Part shown: positions 30,701-36,192 of the stretch, in pieces
How the letters are laid out: the number at the start of each line of letters is the position of its first letter
Position numbering within the stretch: the first letter of the stretch is position 1
Source: Symbiodinium natans
Taxonomy: Eukaryota > Sar > Dinophyceae > Suessiales > Symbiodiniaceae
DNA: 64,000 nucleotides
Assembly (NCBI GenBank): GCA_905221605.1
Contig: CAJNDS010001580.1
Coordinates: 509,724 to 573,723, forward strand
Direction: 5' to 3'
Notes under the pieces: model-generated
Database searches by the model: none
Told to the model about the DNA's origin: nothing
What the model saw: the letters and a program-made list of their open reading frames with translations, nothing else
Translations under genes and position numbers: made by a program

Positions 30701-31466
30701 TTAGAGCTTAGGGTTTAGGGTTTAGGGACAGTATGGAAGCCCGTTGTGCATCTCTACCTCCTTCTCCTCCATATGGTGAGTGCTCCGAACTCTGGTCCCT
30801 TTTGGGGCATCCGTATGGTCTTTGCAGATGCCTAGAGCCCCAACTCTCATACTCCCCTTCACAAAGTATACCGGGGACTCTCTTTGGCTACATAATCTAC
30901 TTAAGGGGTAGCTACTACTAGGTACTACGGTCTGCAAGTGAAGGGTTGTTGATCGACGCGCCTCAGTTTCCCTGGTTTCCTCTGTTTGGGACCCACCTTT
31001 GGAGTAGACCCTGGAAAAAAAGTATATACTTTTTAGGTATAAGTAGCTAGAATAGGAACCCAGACCGCAAAAAAGCATAGAAGTATAGTACTGCAAAACC
31101 CAGGGGAGGTTTTTGTTGGTAATCCGCATGTCTCTTTTGTCTGGTTTTGGGGGACTTCTGGCTGAGGAAGAGGCATGCTGCACTGCCTAGAAGGAAAACA
31201 AGTACCAACAAAGAGTTTTAAAACAACTTGTGAGGCTAGGAGACCTAAATTTCCTAACCCTGAACCCCAAAACCTAAACCCTAAACCCTAAACCCTAAAC
31301 CCTAAACCCGAATTTAGGGGAACCCTAAGCCCAGGAGTTCATGGGCCCTGGCCTCAGATCCTCGTCAAGGCACTGAGCGCGTAGGCAACGTGAGCGGCGG
31401 CGGTGTTCCCGTCAATGGCGCGCTCGGACTTCCCCTCGTGGCTCAGCATCGGCATGTCGATGGAAC
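736..31466 (-). CDS. PFOR: Pyruvate:ferredoxin/NADP+ oxidoreductase, N-terminal half, about 36 exons
   Basis: Spliced gene on the minus strand. PFOR oxidatively decarboxylates pyruvate to acetyl-CoA using TPP and iron-sulfur clusters; alveolate versions often carry a C-terminal NADPH reductase domain (PNO), which cannot be judged here. The islands listed as exons 1-36 join in frame and in order to follow the PFOR family from the N-terminal IDGNTAAAHVAYALS motif to the AIDRMYGKK motif (roughly residue 650 of about 1170). Family motifs seen in order: YPISPSTSMGE (contains the pyruvate-contact Ser/Thr position), MQSELGS (Glu that activates TPP), ASQGLLLMIPN, VFHVSARALA (pyruvate-contact Arg), RLFRPF, VLDRTKE, NYGLGSKEF, HFTVGINDDV, FGLGSDGTVGANK, VSHLR, NCPW and YTIDA. 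About 30 introns could be resolved: donor GC in 18, GT in 6, GA in 6; acceptor AG|G in all but one. The iron-sulfur and C-terminal TPP domains are off the left edge. The region around exons 8-9 and 28-31 is not fully resolved, so a partly decayed copy is not excluded. Confidence 0.9.
1141..1179 (-). CDS. PFOR: PFOR exon 35
   Basis: 39 bp, codes ATFFNLSGILPPE. Acceptor CCAAG|G, donor GAG|GACCAG (GA type). Confidence 0.9.
1556..1644 (+). repeat. Perfect CCCTAAA telomeric array
   Basis: About 12 uninterrupted CCCTAAA units within the intron between PFOR exons 34 and 35. An eight-unit ATATTAAACA tandem follows at about 1750-1830. Confidence 0.95.
1752..1828 (+). repeat. ATATTAAACA 10-bp tandem repeat
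   Basis: About eight near-perfect copies of ATATTAAACA in a row. It lies in an intron and codes for nothing recognisable. Confidence 0.95.
2243..2346. mobile_element. MITE-like family C, copy 1
   Basis: Ends CCCAGGAGTAACC and GGCCTACTCCAGG, core AAAAGGGTGCACTTTTTTGG. Lies 27 bases from PFOR exon 34. CCAGG may be a 5-bp target duplication. Confidence 0.72.
2374..2408 (-). CDS. PFOR: PFOR exon 34
   Basis: 35 bp, codes GLPAKRINQVMQ (family GGRINMIMQ). Acceptor GTGAG|G, donor CAG|GCTGG. Confidence 0.9.
2455..2765. repeat. CCCTAAA array and facing TTTAGGG array
   Basis: A CCCTAAA array (2455-2535) and a TTTAGGG array (2630-2762) enclose about 90 bp of unique sequence in the intron between exons 33 and 34. 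The unique part is open on the minus strand but does not fit the PFOR join. Confidence 0.9.
3037..3082 (-). CDS. PFOR: PFOR exon 33
   Basis: 46 bp, codes VELYTIDAHAVASSV. Acceptor CCCAG|G, donor GTAG|GAGAC (GA type). The join gives SSVGLPAKRINQVMQ. Confidence 0.9.
3340..4035 (+). repeat. Degenerate TTTAGGGG tract
   Basis: About 700 bp of irregular TTTAGGGG/TTTAGGGGG units with drift, in the intron between PFOR exons 32 and 33. Unit length varies between 7 and 10 bp, unlike the perfect 7-bp arrays elsewhere. Confidence 0.92.
4256..4309 (-). CDS. PFOR: PFOR exon 32
   Basis: 54 bp, codes ELDQEFPAKLRRAIAEKK. Acceptor CTTCAG|G, donor AAG|GCCCG. Confidence 0.9.
4689..4787. mobile_element. MITE-like family A, copy 1
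   Basis: About 100 bp with inverted ends (GGATGTTCCCCCTTATACTA against TAGTATAAGGGGGAGAGAATG) and internal AGTCC/GGACT arms. Lies in the intron between PFOR exons 31 and 32. No ORF. Confidence 0.85.
4812..4853 (-). CDS. PFOR: PFOR exon 31
   Basis: 42 bp, codes GGAFVVNCPWKTVE. Acceptor GCGAG|G, donor GAG|GACAGG (GA type). Confidence 0.9.
5020..5100. repeat. Dispersed repeat K, copy 1
   Basis: GCCCTCTGAAAAAATATATCCCTGAATATGATCCTCT through AAATGTCTCAAGGGCCTACAGAGCT recurs at about 5900-5990 with roughly 85% identity, in neighbouring introns. Confidence 0.8.
5281..5365 (+). repeat. TTTAGGG telomeric array
   Basis: About 12 perfect units, beginning about 60 bases from PFOR exon 30. Here the orientation relative to the exon is the reverse of the usual pattern. 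Confidence 0.93.
5423..5458 (-). CDS. PFOR: PFOR exon 30 (3' boundary uncertain)
   Basis: Codes VYVYGSV after CHHT, where the family has PAYVxxYD. Acceptor CAAG|A. The donor and the few residues before GGAFVVNCPW are unresolved, so one small exon may be missed. Confidence 0.6.
5631..5653 (-). CDS. PFOR: PFOR exon 29
   Basis: 23 bp microexon, codes DYVACHHT, matching DYVACHNP. Acceptor TCGAAG|G, donor AC|GCCCC. Confidence 0.7.
5820..5898. mobile_element. Short repeat family F, copy 1
   Basis: Shares GGGACCATGAGGGAATA and AATTATTCCGACCCCTATAT with copies at 20240-20330, 45909-45978 and (inverted) 13258-13345. Confidence 0.75.
5900..5990. repeat. Dispersed repeat K, copy 2
   Basis: Second copy of the 5020-5100 unit, about 880 bp away in the same orientation. 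Confidence 0.8.
6595..6639 (-). CDS. PFOR: PFOR exon 28
   Basis: 45 bp, codes FGPTPIRSEYEIES after completing Arg of SHLR. Acceptor CCGAG|G. The donor is probably A|GCCC, but the frame of the join to exon 29 was not settled. Confidence 0.85.
6987..7092. mobile_element. MITE-like family D, copy 1
   Basis: Ends CTTAGTTGTCCAGTAAG and CTACTACTAAG, core AAGGTTAGCCTTTGGGATT..CCCAAAAAAGGTTAAAGGTTAC. A further half of the same unit lies at about 6793-6835. Confidence 0.7.
7827..7881 (-). CDS. PFOR: PFOR exon 27
   Basis: 55 bp, codes GHFNYSSQKAGASTVSHLR, the YDSKKSGG..SHLRFG block. Acceptor TGCCAG|G, donor C|GCCATC. Confidence 0.92.
8757..8801 (-). CDS. PFOR: PFOR exon 26
   Basis: 45 bp, codes AAAQIIGERTEFYSQ, matching the family NSIKIIG stretch. 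Acceptor CGACAG|G, donor CAG|GCGGC. Confidence 0.9.
9344..9391 (-). CDS. PFOR: PFOR exon 25
   Basis: 48 bp, codes AIFFGLGSDGTVGANK, the most diagnostic PFOR signature in the window. Acceptor TGTGAG|G, donor AAG|GCCTGG. Confidence 0.95.
9826..9915 (+). repeat. TTTAGGG telomeric array
   Basis: About 12 perfect units in the intron between PFOR exons 24 and 25. Confidence 0.95.
10440..10541. mobile_element. MITE-like element J
   Basis: Perfect 14-bp inverted ends ACTTACTTCTCCAA / TTGGAGAAGTAAGT around an AT-rich middle, with TCA on both sides as a possible target duplication. Confidence 0.8.
10793..10894 (-). CDS. PFOR: PFOR exon 24
   Basis: 102 bp, the longest exon. It codes VPKRHFTVGINDDVTNSSL then TVGPTINTQDAGVTQ. 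Acceptor CCCAG|G, donor CAG|GCGCGG; CCCTAAA units follow immediately on the plus-strand left side. Confidence 0.93.
11636..11700. repeat. Head-to-head telomeric junction
   Basis: TTTAGGG units run directly into CCCTAAA units (GGGTTTAGGGTAAACCC), with no spacer beyond TAAA. The block ends about 14 bases from PFOR exon 23. Confidence 0.93.
11714..11751 (-). CDS. PFOR: PFOR exon 23
   Basis: 38 bp, codes HVKAVFDNLLEK. Acceptor CCCAG|G, donor AAG|GCCGG. A head-to-head telomeric junction begins about 15 bases beyond the donor. Confidence 0.88.
12339..12402 (-). CDS. PFOR: PFOR exon 22
   Basis: 64 bp, codes AGVYKKVVGGNYGLGSKEFA. Acceptor GAACAG|G, donor C|GTCTGG. The join gives EFAPRHVKAVFDNL. Confidence 0.9.
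13258..13345. mobile_element. Short repeat family F, inverted copy
   Basis: AATAGGGGTCGGAAAATTATTACTAATAGTATTC..GGTC is the reverse complement of the family F core. Confidence 0.72.
13380..14930. mobile_element. Unclassified 1.5 kb AT-rich insert with GC-rich motif ends
   Basis: The motif TTTTTTGCTGCGGGTGCGGG recurs about six times at 13400-13575 and again at 14795-14850, with inverted versions (CACCCACAGCAAAA) at 14880-14905. Between them is AT-rich DNA with an irregular GAAAACCTCTTTT repeat every 30-50 bp, then G-rich sequence. All in the intron between PFOR exons 21 and 22. No recognised protein. Confidence 0.65.
15395..15466 (-). CDS. PFOR: PFOR exon 21
   Basis: 72 bp, codes PGASEEDLAPSLPLHADV then LTAMSE, continuing KE-PGA. 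The acceptor appears to be CAAAG|CC, an exception to AG|G. Donor GAG|GCGG. The intron sequence next to the start is duplicated around a telomeric array. Confidence 0.82.
15909..16026 (+). mobile_element. Short repeat family E, copy 1
   Basis: About 118 bp shared with an inverted copy at 30991-31107: CCTGGGTTTTGGAGTACTATA.., TTTTTTGCG.TCTGGGTTCC, TAGCTACTTATACCTAAA, CCAGGGTCTACTCCAAAGGTGGGT. The two copies have similar open frames only because the DNA is similar. Confidence 0.85.
16114..16226 (+). repeat. TTTAGGG telomeric array
   Basis: About 15 units, mostly perfect, in the intron between PFOR exons 20 and 21. Confidence 0.93.
16485..16520 (-). CDS. PFOR: PFOR exon 20
   Basis: 36 bp, codes VQAIAVLDRTKE. 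The acceptor CCCCAG|G follows a 20-base poly-C run (gene strand). The donor edge is ambiguous because of the repeated G at the junction. Confidence 0.88.
17380..17410 (+). repeat. GTAT tetranucleotide microsatellite
   Basis: About seven GTAT units in a PFOR intron. Confidence 0.9.
17604..17675 (-). CDS. PFOR: PFOR exon 19
   Basis: 72 bp, codes VGILKVRLFRPFSTEHFLAE then MPES. Acceptor GCCGAG|G, donor TCG|GCGCCG. Confidence 0.93.
17987..18022 (-). CDS. PFOR: PFOR exon 18
   Basis: 36 bp, codes ETVDYLRAQGEK. Acceptor AAGCAG|G, donor AAG|GCCTTGG. A family G inverted-repeat element lies just upstream of the acceptor. Confidence 0.9.
18038..18171. mobile_element. MITE-like family G, copy 1
   Basis: Ends AGGTTCATGGGCGCTTATAACCCC and GGGGTTATAAGTACTCTGAACCT. 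Sits 16 bases upstream (gene sense) of the PFOR exon 18 acceptor. Confidence 0.85.
18542..18589 (-). CDS. PFOR: PFOR exon 17
   Basis: 48 bp, codes AERCVVIMGSAAKTAE, the MGS stretch after the TGR..LFDY motif. Acceptor TGAAAG|G, donor GAG|GACTTGG (GA type). Confidence 0.9.
18881..18969. mobile_element. MITE-like element I
   Basis: About 28-bp imperfect inverted ends (TGAATCATACTCCCCC..TTGGGTTA against TAACCCAAGACAAGGGGG..CATTCA). Confidence 0.8.
19192..19540 (+). repeat. GA-rich low-complexity tract
   Basis: About 350 bp of GAGAGA with interruptions, including eight near copies of GTGAGAGA. It lies in the intron between PFOR exons 16 and 17 and explains the long Ser-Leu and Arg-Glu open frames there. 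Confidence 0.95.
19771..19842 (-). CDS. PFOR: PFOR exon 16
   Basis: 72 bp, codes DVMDQVGVITGRQYKLFEYY then GDPQ. Acceptor GGGCAG|G, donor CAG|GCTCC. The acceptor and the first ten exon bases are duplicated on the far side of a 41 bp telomeric block (see findings). Confidence 0.93.
20240..20330. mobile_element. Short repeat family F, copy 3
   Basis: GGAACCATAGAGGAATATTG..TAATTATTCCGTCCCCGATAT. In the intron between PFOR exons 15 and 16. Confidence 0.7.
20608..20638 (-). CDS. PFOR: PFOR exon 15
   Basis: 31 bp, codes YYDAVPGIVQ. Acceptor GGCAG|G, donor CAG|GCCGCG. In frame with exons 14 and 16. Confidence 0.88.
21937..21972 (-). CDS. PFOR: PFOR exon 14
   Basis: 36 bp, codes QTYYQSAVSANR. Acceptor GCGAG|G, donor AG|GCGCCC. 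The join gives SANRYYDAVPGIV. Confidence 0.88.
22990..23178 (+). repeat. CCCTAAA telomeric array
   Basis: About 25 units with a few variants, left of PFOR exon 13. The matching TTTAGGG array (23282-23368) lies right of that exon. Confidence 0.95.
23207..23248 (-). CDS. PFOR: PFOR exon 13
   Basis: 42 bp, codes NPQHPIMRGLGQDP, the family NPEHPHVRGTAQNPD stretch. Acceptor CCCAG|G, donor CC|GCACC. It sits between a long CCCTAAA array on the left and a TTTAGGG array on the right (plus strand). Confidence 0.9.
24067..24114 (-). CDS. PFOR: PFOR exon 12
   Basis: 48 bp, codes SIVPWDELDAFRQRGL. Acceptor TCTTAG|G, donor CT|GATCTTT (GA type). The join gives RGLNPQHPIMRG. Confidence 0.9.
24671..24724 (-). 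CDS. PFOR: PFOR exon 11
   Basis: 54 bp, codes RTSGVIECVKPIPYSTMK. Acceptor CTGAAG|G; donor AA|GACGCC (GA type). It is flanked on the plus strand by CCCCTAAACC on the left and TTTAGG units on the right. Confidence 0.9.
25220..25530. repeat. CCCTAAA and TTTAGGG arrays flanking PFOR exon 10
   Basis: CCCTAAA units at 25220-25302 and TTTAGGG units at 25418-25520 bracket the 77-bp exon. This is the clearest example of the telomere-bracketed exon layout. Confidence 0.95.
25319..25395 (-). CDS. PFOR: PFOR exon 10
   Basis: 77 bp, codes VMDLGLVAHLASLRSSVPFV then HFFDGT, closely matching the family. Acceptor AGAAGAG|G, donor AC|GCGCC. The join gives FFDGTRTSGVIE. Confidence 0.93.
26464..26508 (-). CDS. 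PFOR: Possible PFOR exon 9
   Basis: The frame codes GRLASPSQ where the family has AMLASSSVQ just before the VMDLGLVAHL stretch of exon 10. No clean AG|G acceptor was found, so this is tentative. Confidence 0.35.
26922..26979 (-). CDS. PFOR: PFOR exon 8 (3' boundary uncertain)
   Basis: Starts at CGCAG|G and codes SIFCDHSDVMA, matching the SIFGDHQDV stretch; the frame continues to RWHWAL, which weakly resembles RQTGWAL. The downstream junction to exon 9 was not resolved. Confidence 0.75.
27442..27513 (-). CDS. PFOR: PFOR exon 7
   Basis: 72 bp, codes YLCAGELLPAVFHVSARALA followed by RQS. It holds the conserved Arg of the TARALA motif that binds the pyruvate carboxylate. Acceptor TGCGAG|G, donor CT|GCCGCGG. 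Confidence 0.93.
27826..27870 (-). CDS. PFOR: PFOR exon 6
   Basis: 45 bp, codes TFTASQGLLLMIPN, nearly identical to the family consensus. Acceptor CTGAG|G, donor AT|GCTCC (GC type). The join completes Met-Tyr at the start of exon 7. Confidence 0.92.
28401..28438 (-). CDS. PFOR: PFOR exon 5
   Basis: 38 bp, codes AGALHGALSGGA. The joins give SELGSAGALHGALSGGALTFTASQG, two residues shorter than the usual family loop. Acceptor CCGAG|G, donor TT|GTGCACG. Confidence 0.87.
28820..28886 (+). repeat. Poly-G runs
   Basis: Two runs of about 26 and 21 G separated by TCTGACGGT. Similar long G or C runs occur at about 9177, 12162, 16527, 17512, 35391, 39140 and 52951. Confidence 0.93.
29184..29213 (-). 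CDS. PFOR: PFOR exon 4
   Basis: 30 bp microexon, exactly ten codons: VKQMQSELGS. It contains the conserved Glu of MQSE that contacts the TPP aminopyrimidine. Acceptor TTGGAG|G, donor TCC|GTGTCTG. Confidence 0.88.
29773..29809 (-). CDS. PFOR: PFOR exon 3
   Basis: 37 bp microexon coding QGRKNVFGQTVK. Acceptor CCCAG|G, donor AAG|GTGCATG. It matches the family stretch QGRKNIFGQT. Confidence 0.9.
30331..30460. mobile_element. MITE-like family B, copy 1
   Basis: Ends CTACTTGCTTAAGAAACC and GGTTCTTAAGCAAAAAAT, AT-rich middle with CCCTTATTATAAGGAAGAAT. Abuts PFOR exon 2. Confidence 0.85.
30493..30562 (-). CDS. PFOR: PFOR exon 2
   Basis: Encodes DVSFIYPISPSTSMGETMDK and FAT, the YPITPS loop of PFOR. 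Acceptor CTGAG|GT, donor CCAC|GTGCC. The junction to exon 3 gives FATQGRKNVFGQT. A family B inverted-repeat element sits directly beyond the donor. Confidence 0.9.
30567..30730 (+). repeat. Long TTTAGGG array
   Basis: About 23 units in the intron between PFOR exons 1 and 2, starting five bases from the exon 2 acceptor. Confidence 0.95.
30991..31107 (-). mobile_element. Short repeat family E, copy 2
   Basis: Reverse-oriented copy of the 15909-16026 unit, about 80% alike by eye. In the intron between PFOR exons 1 and 2. Confidence 0.85.
31374..31466 (-). CDS. PFOR: PFOR exon 1 (first recognised)
   Basis: Encodes IDMPMLSHEGKSERA then IDGNTAAAHVAYALS, the N-terminal signature of PFOR domain I. 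The acceptor is GGAAG|G; the donor is A|GTGCC. Joining to exon 2 gives ALSDVSFIYP in frame. A Met lies four codons into the exon, but upstream leader exons (trans-splicing or targeting sequence) are possible, so the true start is not fixed. Confidence 0.88.
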
Positions 31467-32125
31467 CTTCCGCAAGGTATGTGTATGTATTGATGATGAT
31501 TATGTCTCCTTCTTCTGTTTAATCGATATTATACTGTATGCTTAATGACATAATACATCTACAGTACTATATATGTATATCATGTATACTAGTTATTCAG
31601 ACTGGGCAACGGCCCTGACAAAGGTCGGGCAACACACACTTCGCACGTTGAGGGGGTGCAAAGCAGATCACGGCCATCTTATGGACGAAAGACCCAACTA
31701 GTAACCATAGAACCCTACCCGGGTCCCGAATTTTGGGGTTAGAGCCCGGCTTGTCAAGACAGTATAATTAAGAGTTTAGGGTTTAGGGTTCAGGGTTTAG
31801 GGTTTAGGGTTTAGAGTTCAGGGTCTAGGGTTTAAGGGGTTTAAGGATGGTTTAAGGTTTAGGGGTTTGGGGACACCCTAAACCCTAAACCCTAAACCCT
31901 AAACCCTAAACCCTAAACCCTAAACCCTAAACCCAAAACCCTCTATCTTTGGTACGACAGCCGAAGCCAGCACCACCAACTCTGGGAGCCGTACGGCTCG
32001 CTTTGATCTTCTTGGCAAAGGACAGCCCGGCTCCCATATGAGCCAGCCTGAGTTAGGGTTTAGGGTTTAGGAGTTAGGGTTTAGGGTTTAGGGTTTAGGG
32101 TTTAGGGCTTAGGGCTTAGGGTTTA

Positions 32126-32232
32126 CCACTATTTGCTTAAGAACCCCAAAAGAATAAACAATAATAATCCCTATATTACCCTTAATAGGGAAGAGTACTT
32201 CTAGTTTTTCGGGGTTCTTCGGCAATTAGTAG
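32126..32232. mobile_element. MITE-like family B, copy 2
   Basis: Ends CCACTATTTGCTTAAGAACCCC and GGGGTTCTTCGGCAATTAGTAG. Shares the AATAATCCCTATATTACCCTTAATAGGGAAGA core. Confidence 0.83.
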
Positions 32233-32689
32233 TTTAGGATTTAGGGTTTAGGGTTGAGAGTTTGCGGCATGACATGTAATTATGGGGTTTCAGGGGTTGT
32301 GGTTCCTTAGGGTTCAGGGTTTAGGGTTTAGGGTTTAGGGCTTCTCAGGTTTAGCGATTGAGGTTGGTGGCTTCGGGCTCTATGGATTCGAGGCTTGGCG
32401 GAGGTCAGGGTTACACGTTTGTAGAAGTTTAGGGTTTAGGGTTTAGGGTTTAGGGTTTAGGGTTTAGGGTATTCAGGTTCGGGATACCGTTTCTTTCTGT
32501 GCGATTCGGGAGATCACCTCACGGCAGCCGCCTAGAAGTGTCACAGCCTAAAACGTTAAAAGCCTAAACCCTACCCTAGACCCTAAACCTATCAGCTTAG
32601 GGTTTATAGGGTTTTCGAGCCGCGAGGCGGACGTGGGGCTTCCGTGGCCACCTGCGTGGAGCCGAAGGCTCGGCTGATGGCCTGGCTTG

Positions 32690-32935
32690 GGTTTAGGGTT
32701 TAGGGTTTAGGGTTTAGGGTTTAGGGTTTAGGGTTTAGGGTTTAGGGTTTAGGCTTTAGGGTTTAGGGTTTAGGGTTTAGGGTTCAGGGTTCAGGGTTCA
32801 GGGTTCAGGGTTTAGGGTTTGGGGTTTGGGGTTTGGGGTTCAGGGTTTGGGGTTTGGTGTTTAAGGTTTGGGGTTTAGGGCTAGGGCTTGGGGTTTAGAG
32901 CTTAGGGTTTGGGGTTTAGTGTTTAGGGTTTCATT
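32690..32935 (+). repeat. TTTAGGG array decaying into variants
   Basis: Perfect units at the left grade into TTCAGGG, TTTGGGG and other variants at the right, between the two genes. Confidence 0.92.
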
Positions 32936-33416
32936 GGGGTTTTGAATCTAGAGGGAACTCTAAAGCCTTCAACATCCAAAGCTTCGAGGGCTTAGGGTTT
33001 GTAGTTTTAGCTTTGGGGTCTAGGTTTTCGGGCTTAGGATCATCAGGCGGCTTCCGAAAATTGGGGGTGGGGGGTTACGATCTTGTGGAGGGTGCCGATT
33101 ATGAGGATAATAAGGCTTAAAGTAAGATAGGGTATGTAAGGTCGTCCCCTGTTTGAGGAAATTCTCATAAACACCTAAACTCAAAGCCCTTGACATTAAG
33201 GTTTGAGGGTCTTGGTCTCGGTCTCTGTGTGTGTGTGTGCGTGTGTTCAGCAGCACGGTTCCTGAAAAACCTACACGCCCCAAATCCCTTACTGAGAAAC
33301 TCGAGTCTCTTAGCCATAAACACCGAAACCCCAAACCCCAAACCCTAGACACTAAACCCTAAAATCCCAAAACCCAAAACCCCAAAACCACAAACCCCGA
33401 AACCCCGAAACCCCCC

Positions 33417-33446
33417 CCCCCAAAAAAAAAAAAAAAAAAAAAAAAA
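33417..33446 (+). repeat. Poly-C/poly-A run
   Basis: A C run followed by about 25 A. A similar C15A15 run lies at 45350-45376. Confidence 0.9.
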
Positions 33447-34942
33447 CTCAAACCCCAAACCCTAAATCCCAAATCCCACGAAACCCTGAAGCCTAAGCCC
33501 CAAATCCCAAAGCCTAAACCCTGAATCCCAAACCCCACCAAAACCCCCCAAAACCCCAAGCCCCAAAACCCCAAACCCTAAACCCCCAGCCCCAGACCCT
33601 AAACCCTAAACCAAAACCCTGAACCCTAAACCCTAAACCCCAAATCCCAAGCCCTAAACCCTAAACCCTAAACCCCAAACCCTGAACCCTAAACCCTAAA
33701 CCCTAAACCCTGGCGGCACCTGCGCCGCCTTGGCGGCTTTGTCTCCCTTCCCCATGGTTCTTGCGAGGCGGCGCACCTGAGGGAAGCTTGGGTTTAGGGT
33801 TTCGGGTTTAGGGTTTAGGGTTTAGGGCTAAGGGTTTAAGGTTTGGGTCCGGAAGCCAATTGGGTTTTTTCGGGTATAAAAGGGGTATAGAAGGGGTCCC
33901 AACTAAGGTCCCGTCCCTAAGAACCTGCGGGGGAAACAAGGTTCTAGGCCTGGAGGGCTGTAGGGTTTGTGTAGCGTCAGGTCCGGCTTACGGCTTGGGG
34001 TTTAGGGCTTCGGGTTTCGGAGTCTTATATAGGAAATGTAGGGTTTAGGGTAGAGGGTTTAGGGTTAGGATTTAGGGTTTCAGAGCCTTAGATTAGGAAA
34101 TGGGGCTTCAGGGCTTTGGTGACTTCGGGCTCTCAGGTTGAACCCCTGTCAACTCCTCCTTCGGGGACTTAGGGTTTATAGGCTTTAGGGTGGTGTTTTG
34201 CTCCCTGGAGATTTCTTCAACTACTACTCCACCTACTACTACTCCACCTACTACGACTACTGCTACTGCTACCTCCACTAGTTGATAAGTTGAAACCCAC
34301 ACCCAAAACCCCAAAAATCTCCCAACCCCTTTACCCTAGACCACTGAAACCTCAAACCCAAACCCCGAATTCTGCTGCGAGGTGGCGGAACGGAACTTGC
34401 ACGAGCCTCAGGACAAAAGTTTGGAGTCCTCAGCAGAAAGCAGGCCGTAAAGCTAAACCCTAAACCCTCCCTAAACCCTAAACCCTAAACCCTAAACCCT
34501 AAACCCTTCTACTTGTAGCCCCCCGGGTTGAAGAATTGGGGTTGAAGGCTCAAGTAAGGTTAGGCATTCAGAACATAGCATCTTGGGTTTCAGTTTATGG
34601 TCTATACCTTAGGGTTTAGGCTTGAAGCTTTCGAGTGTATGGAAGATGTAAGCCGAAAAATCCAGAACTCGGTTCTGGGGAATTGGGATTTACTTAGCCT
34701 CCATGCATCGTGTTGGGATTCAGGGCTTCATCCTCCGTGCTTCTGAAATCAAGGCTTAAGGGTTTAGGGCTTGGGATTTGGGGCTTTAGGGGATCAAGGC
34801 TTGTGGCCCCAATACCGGACACCCCCTCGACATGCACGCAGCTGCTGGGCAGGGTTTTGAGGGTTTGGTTCAGGGGTTAGTTCACTGTCCCGGACTCAGA
34901 ATAACCTAGGAAGAGGGTTTGGGGTTTGGGGTTTTGCTAGGC

Positions 34943-35048
34943 TGCCCAGTAACCTAGGCTTAAAAAGGGTGCCCTTTTTTGCTTAAAGGGGTTTATAAGG
35001 ATAAACCTAAACCCCCCCAAAAAGGGAATAAGGGTACTACTGGGCATC
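34943..35048. mobile_element. MITE-like family C, copy 2
   Basis: Ends TGCCCAGTAACCTAGG and GGGTACTACTGGGCA, core AAAAAGGGTGCCCTTTTTTG. Confidence 0.82.
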
Positions 35049-35233
35049 CAAAGGGGCATCCCTTGCCTTTTAACGGGCTTTTATCGGCGAAATGCAACAC
35101 AAAAAAACAGGCAGGAGGTCCAACTGACGGTTCTAGGGGGGCTTTAGGGTTTAGGGTTCAGGGTTTAGGGTTTAGGGTTTAGGGTTTAGGGGGGCTAGGC
35201 TCCACACTGTAAGCACCTGGCTGGCTCTTAGTC

Positions 35234-35322
35234 CTTAGTAGGGAATGAGGGCATGAAGGCACCCTATGTACTTCCTACTAAAGGGTCTATAAAGGACCCT
35301 CCTTCCCTCCTTCCCTACTAAG
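35234..35322. mobile_element. MITE-like element L
   Basis: Perfect 12-bp inverted ends CTTAGTAGGGAA / TTCCCTACTAAG with nested inner arms (CTACTAAAGGG). Confidence 0.78.
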
Positions 35323-35867
35323 AACGCGGGAGAAGTCTAAACCCTGAAGTCCCCCCACCTCTACACTACATGGGCCCTTAAGAATTTCCCCCCCCCCCCC
35401 CCCCCCAACAAAAAACCCGAAATTATGCAACGAGGGAGAGGGTAAAATAGCCCAAAGGCATACATATTACCCAGTAAACCCTAAACCCTAAACCCTAAAC
35501 CCTAAACTGTGCTGTGAATGCTGAGGCTCCTGTCAAAGGCCTCCAGAGCACTTGCTGGCGATTATAAAACGGCTTCGGCGGCACGGGCGGGTGAGCCACT
35601 AAACGATTTGGGCTGAAGGGAACAGTGGACAGAATTCCACACACAAGGGATGGGGTTGAGGGTTTAGGTTGCAGAACTCTGGCCTCAGTCATTTTGCGGA
35701 CCGCGGTATATTCTAGTTTGAGAAATTACCAAAACGGAGTTGTGGTTTCGATCATGATGTCCCTACACCGACCCTGAACCCTATGAATCCAGATGCATGG
35801 TTAGGGTTTAGGGTTCAGGGATCAGGGTTCAGGGTTTAGGGTTTAGGGATAAGTTGATCCAACTCTT

Positions 35868-35927
35868 TGATCACGTGAAGTGTAGAACCCAGTGGTGCTG
35901 AGCACCCCCCACTCCAATCTGATCCTC
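35868..35927 (-). CDS. Possible XDH C-terminal fragment
   Basis: The minus-strand frame after CTCAG|G codes WGVLSTTGFYTSRDQ, resembling the XDH stretch VSLSTTGFYRTP about 280 residues further along. If real, the intervening region is missing from this copy. A second weak match, PFYN at about 35570, would follow in the right order. Confidence 0.35.
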
Positions 35928-36192
35928 CTGAGCCCAGAACCCTGCCTAGAGTAACCTATGTGTCGTCAAGCAAAAAATATTCTAACCAGCGGCTTAGGGT
36001 CATGTATGGTTTAAGGCGAAGGGTTTCAGGGCTTAGAGCACCTTCATTTTTGGGCACACCTCCCCCTTTGTTTTAAGGGAACATAGATTACACTAAACCC
36101 TAAACCCGAAACCCTAAACCCTAAACCCTGGCCGTAAAACCCTAAACCCGCATGACTCTAGGTGAGCCCAAAAAGGCCTGAACCGATGCTTC

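Larger units (their letters stand above)
31467..35867. other. Region between PFOR and XDH
   Basis: Holds telomeric arrays, family B and C elements, a C/A-rich variant block (33300-33715) and three minus-strand islands with coding appearance: 32000-32047 (LAHMGAGLSFAKK), 32640-32690 (AISRAFGSTQ) and 33715-33780 (MGKGDKAAKAAQ). They could be PFOR leader exons, XDH C-terminal remnants or the start of another small gene; I cannot assign them. Confidence 0.4.

Noticed and set aside
736-31466. Telomeric GTTTAGGG itself acting as the splice donor
   Set aside because: Family alignment puts the donors 10-60 bases before the arrays, at GC, GT or GA sites outside the repeat.
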